A DNA stretch of 64,000 nt from NCBI GenBank assembly GCA_038238915.1, contig JBBSFH010000017.1:15437-79436 (forward strand). Direction: 5' to 3'. Shown here piece by piece: positions 62,715-64,000 of the stretch. The translations under genes and the position numbers were made by a program. How positions within the stretch are numbered: the first letter of the stretch is position 1; the number at the start of each line of letters is the position of its first letter. This DNA is from JAVVHE01 sp038238915 (GTDB lineage: Bacteria > Pseudomonadota > Alphaproteobacteria > Sphingomonadales > Sphingomonadaceae). The notes under the pieces were generated by a model. It was not told the DNA's origin, ran no database searches, and saw only the letters and a program-made list of their open reading frames with translations.

Positions 62715-64000
62715 ATGATCAAGAATGTTCTTGCGCCCGATAGGATCGTCGGCGCGCCGCAGGTGACCAGCGGCTTCAAGGTGGACGTCTCCCGAGGCGA
62801 ACGGATCGGCCGGGTCTCGTCCGAATGGTTCTCCCGGCCCGACGACGAGCGATACTTGTCACTTGGCGCGCTGCACGAGGCCGTCCGCACCCGAGCCGAG
62901 CGCGCCACCGCCCGCACGGTGGAGACGCGCTCCATTCGCGTCGAAGCAAAGGTCAACGACGTGAGCCGCCTCGCGCTGGCGATCCCCGGGCGCGATACAC
63001 CGATGATGCCGACGCACTGGTCCTTCGGCCAGCTGTGCGGGCTGGTCGGCGCGCCTTCGGGTTATCTGCGCCAGCTGCCCGCGCCGCTGGCGGGGATCAA
63101 CCTCCAGCATGGGCTGGCGTCGAACCGCGGCGAGCTGGTCAAGACGCTCGAAGCCGACGATGGGCGTGTCGAGCTGCGCGCGGTGACCGGGCCCGATTAC
63201 GGCCGCATCTGGGATCACGAGCTGGTCGGCGCGGTGATGCGCATCGCGGGCGACGGTGTGGGTGACACGCGCTGGAAGGTACCGGGCACGCTCGACTGGT
63301 CCACCATGGTCCACAATCCGTTCGTCGAGGTGACCAAGGACACGACGACGCTCTATGCGAGCGACCGCGACGTGTTCCTGTTCCTGGTCGACGACACGCA
63401 TCCGATCGAAGCGGGCAAGCTGCCCAACGGCGATCCCGATCTCTACTTCAGGGGCTTTTACGCCTGGAACTCGGAGGTCGGCTCGAAGACGCTCGGCATG
63501 GCGACATTCTTTCTCCGGGCGGTTTGCATGAACCGCAACATCTGGGGCGCGGAAGGATTCGAGGAGCTGTCGATCCGTCACAGCAAGTTCGCTGCGCATC
63601 GCTTCGCGCACCAGGCCGCGCCCGCGCTGGCGCGCTTCGCCGATAGCTCGCCCGGCGCGTTCGTGAGCGGAATCCGCGCGGCACGCGAACGCATCGTCGC
63701 GCGCAGCGATGAGGACCGCGACACGTTCCTGCGCAAGCGCGGCTTCACCAGGCAAGAGACCGCGAAGATCATCGCTACTGTGCTCGGCGAAGAAGGGCAC
63801 CCGCCCACCAGCGTGTTCGACTTCGTCCAGGGGATCACGGCGGTGGCGCGATCCAGGCCACACCAGGAGGCCCGGCTCGACCTGGAAGCGGGGGGGGCCC
63901 AGCCGGTGGGCCGCCCGCGCTCGCCCACACACGCCGAGCCCCCGCGGCGGGGGTGCGGGAGTAGGGGGGGCCCAGGCCCCCCCCCCCCCACCCAACCACC
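62715..64000 (+). CDS. DUF932 (phage/plasmid-like) protein, 3' end not resolved
   Basis: The frame is open from ATG 62715 (GGAGG 8 bases upstream) to the right edge, about 429 codons. The reliable part (to about 63890) includes WFSRPDDERYLSLGALHEAV, GLVGAPSGYLRQLPAPL, RAVTGPDYGRIWDHELV, LASDRDVFLFLVDD-like TLYASDRDVFLFLVDD and FLRAVCMNRNIWGAEGFEEL, as in DUF932 proteins of plasmids and integrated elements. The expected ending after RLDLEA is lost in low-complexity sequence. It lies just after tRNA-Ser, as cargo of an element. Confidence 0.8.
   Translation, partial: MIKNVLAPDRIVGAPQVTSGFKVDVSRGERIGRVSSEWFSRPDDERYLSLGALHEAVRTRAERATARTVETRSIRVEAKVNDVSRLALAIPGRDTPMMPTHWSFGQLCGLVGAPSGYLRQLPAPLAGINLQHGLASNRGELVKTLEADDGRVELRAVTGPDYGRIWDHELVGAVMRIAGDGVGDTRWKVPGTLDWSTMVHNPFVEVTKDTTTLYASDRDVFLFLVDDTHPIEAGKLPNGDPDLYFRGFYAWNSEVGSKTLGMATFFLRAVCMNRNIWGAEGFEELSIRHSKFAAHRFAHQAAPALARFADSSPGAFVSGIRAARERIVARSDEDRDTFLRKRGFTRQETAKIIATVLGEEGHPPTSVFDFVQGITAVARSRPHQEARLDLEAGGAQPVGRPRSPTHAEPPRRGCGSRGGPGPPPPTQP
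63890..64000. other. Low-complexity G/C runs, probable sequencing or assembly artefact
   Basis: From about 63890 the sequence turns into runs of G and C (seven G at 63890-63896, a run of C close to 63981) with only imperfect codon structure, in the middle of a well-conserved gene. This pattern is what a poorly covered contig end gives, and not what the gene family would predict. Confidence 0.65.

Overview
The window is a GC-rich (about two thirds G+C) chromosomal segment that reads as an alphaproteobacterium of the order Sphingomonadales, most like Sphingomonas. The reasons are the gene content (a xanthorhodopsin/proteorhodopsin-type pump, a DUF1192 protein, RibA beside a polyprenyl synthase and an Fe-S photolyase, and the EPS-linked PrsK/PrsR/PrsT regulators), the frequent GTG and TTG starts, and the G/C-rich third codon positions. 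No rRNA operon, CRISPR array or intact prophage is visible. LAYOUT: (1) 1-2270: a rhodopsin gene cut by the left edge, a gene-free stretch with two C9 tracts, and remnants of an IS91-type transposase. (2) 2274-3946: an SDR dehydrogenase coupled to a GH130-like glycosidase/phosphorylase. (3) 4007-10492: an accessory cluster with two glycosyltransferases of the families named for arsenosugar biosynthesis, a sterol-desaturase-like protein, an ArsM-type arsenite methyltransferase, a small PTPase-like protein, an FAD disulfide reductase and a radical SAM enzyme. I read it as a candidate organoarsenical pathway. (4) 10875-20798: housekeeping genes: tRNA-Gly, rluB, rsmD, an argD-argF-hslO-queC-queE-xth series, ribA and a polyprenyl diphosphate synthase. 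(5) 20827-33935: an Fe-S (6-4) photolyase, an Asp/Asn beta-hydroxylase, an FAD-linked oxidase, a DEAD-box helicase, an Abi_2/HEPN defence gene with a divergent, promoter-driven structured small RNA, purS-purQ, clpA, hicAB, a quinone reductase and a GST. (6) 34418-43015: a second GST, an aldo/keto reductase, an ABC exporter, a lipoprotein, an EamA permease, a PaaK-like ligase, DUF427 and a mannose-1-phosphate guanylyltransferase. (7) 43195-50936: a polyprenyl-phosphate sugar transferase followed by PrsK, PrsR and PrsT, the regulatory arm of a PEP-CTERM/exosortase exopolysaccharide locus. (8) 51101-62305: an HWE-type histidine kinase, acyl-CoA and nitrilase-type enzymes, grxC, comF, a methyltransferase, a His/Tyr-rich secreted protein, a P450, ilvC, a membrane-anchored HTH-TPR protein and purB. 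(9) 62455-64000: tRNA-Ser(GGA), a short integrase-tail remnant and a DUF932-type mobile-element gene running off the right edge, where the last roughly 110 bases look like assembly artefact. The strongest candidate for something new is the Abi_2/HEPN gene with its roughly 90-nt structured RNA (27057-27983). Next are the organoarsenical cluster, the palindromic repeats that run into the reading frames of hslO and queC, a terminator-like hairpin placed directly before the argD ribosome-binding site, and the rhodopsin at the left edge. All calls come from reading the sequence. No database search or folding program was run.
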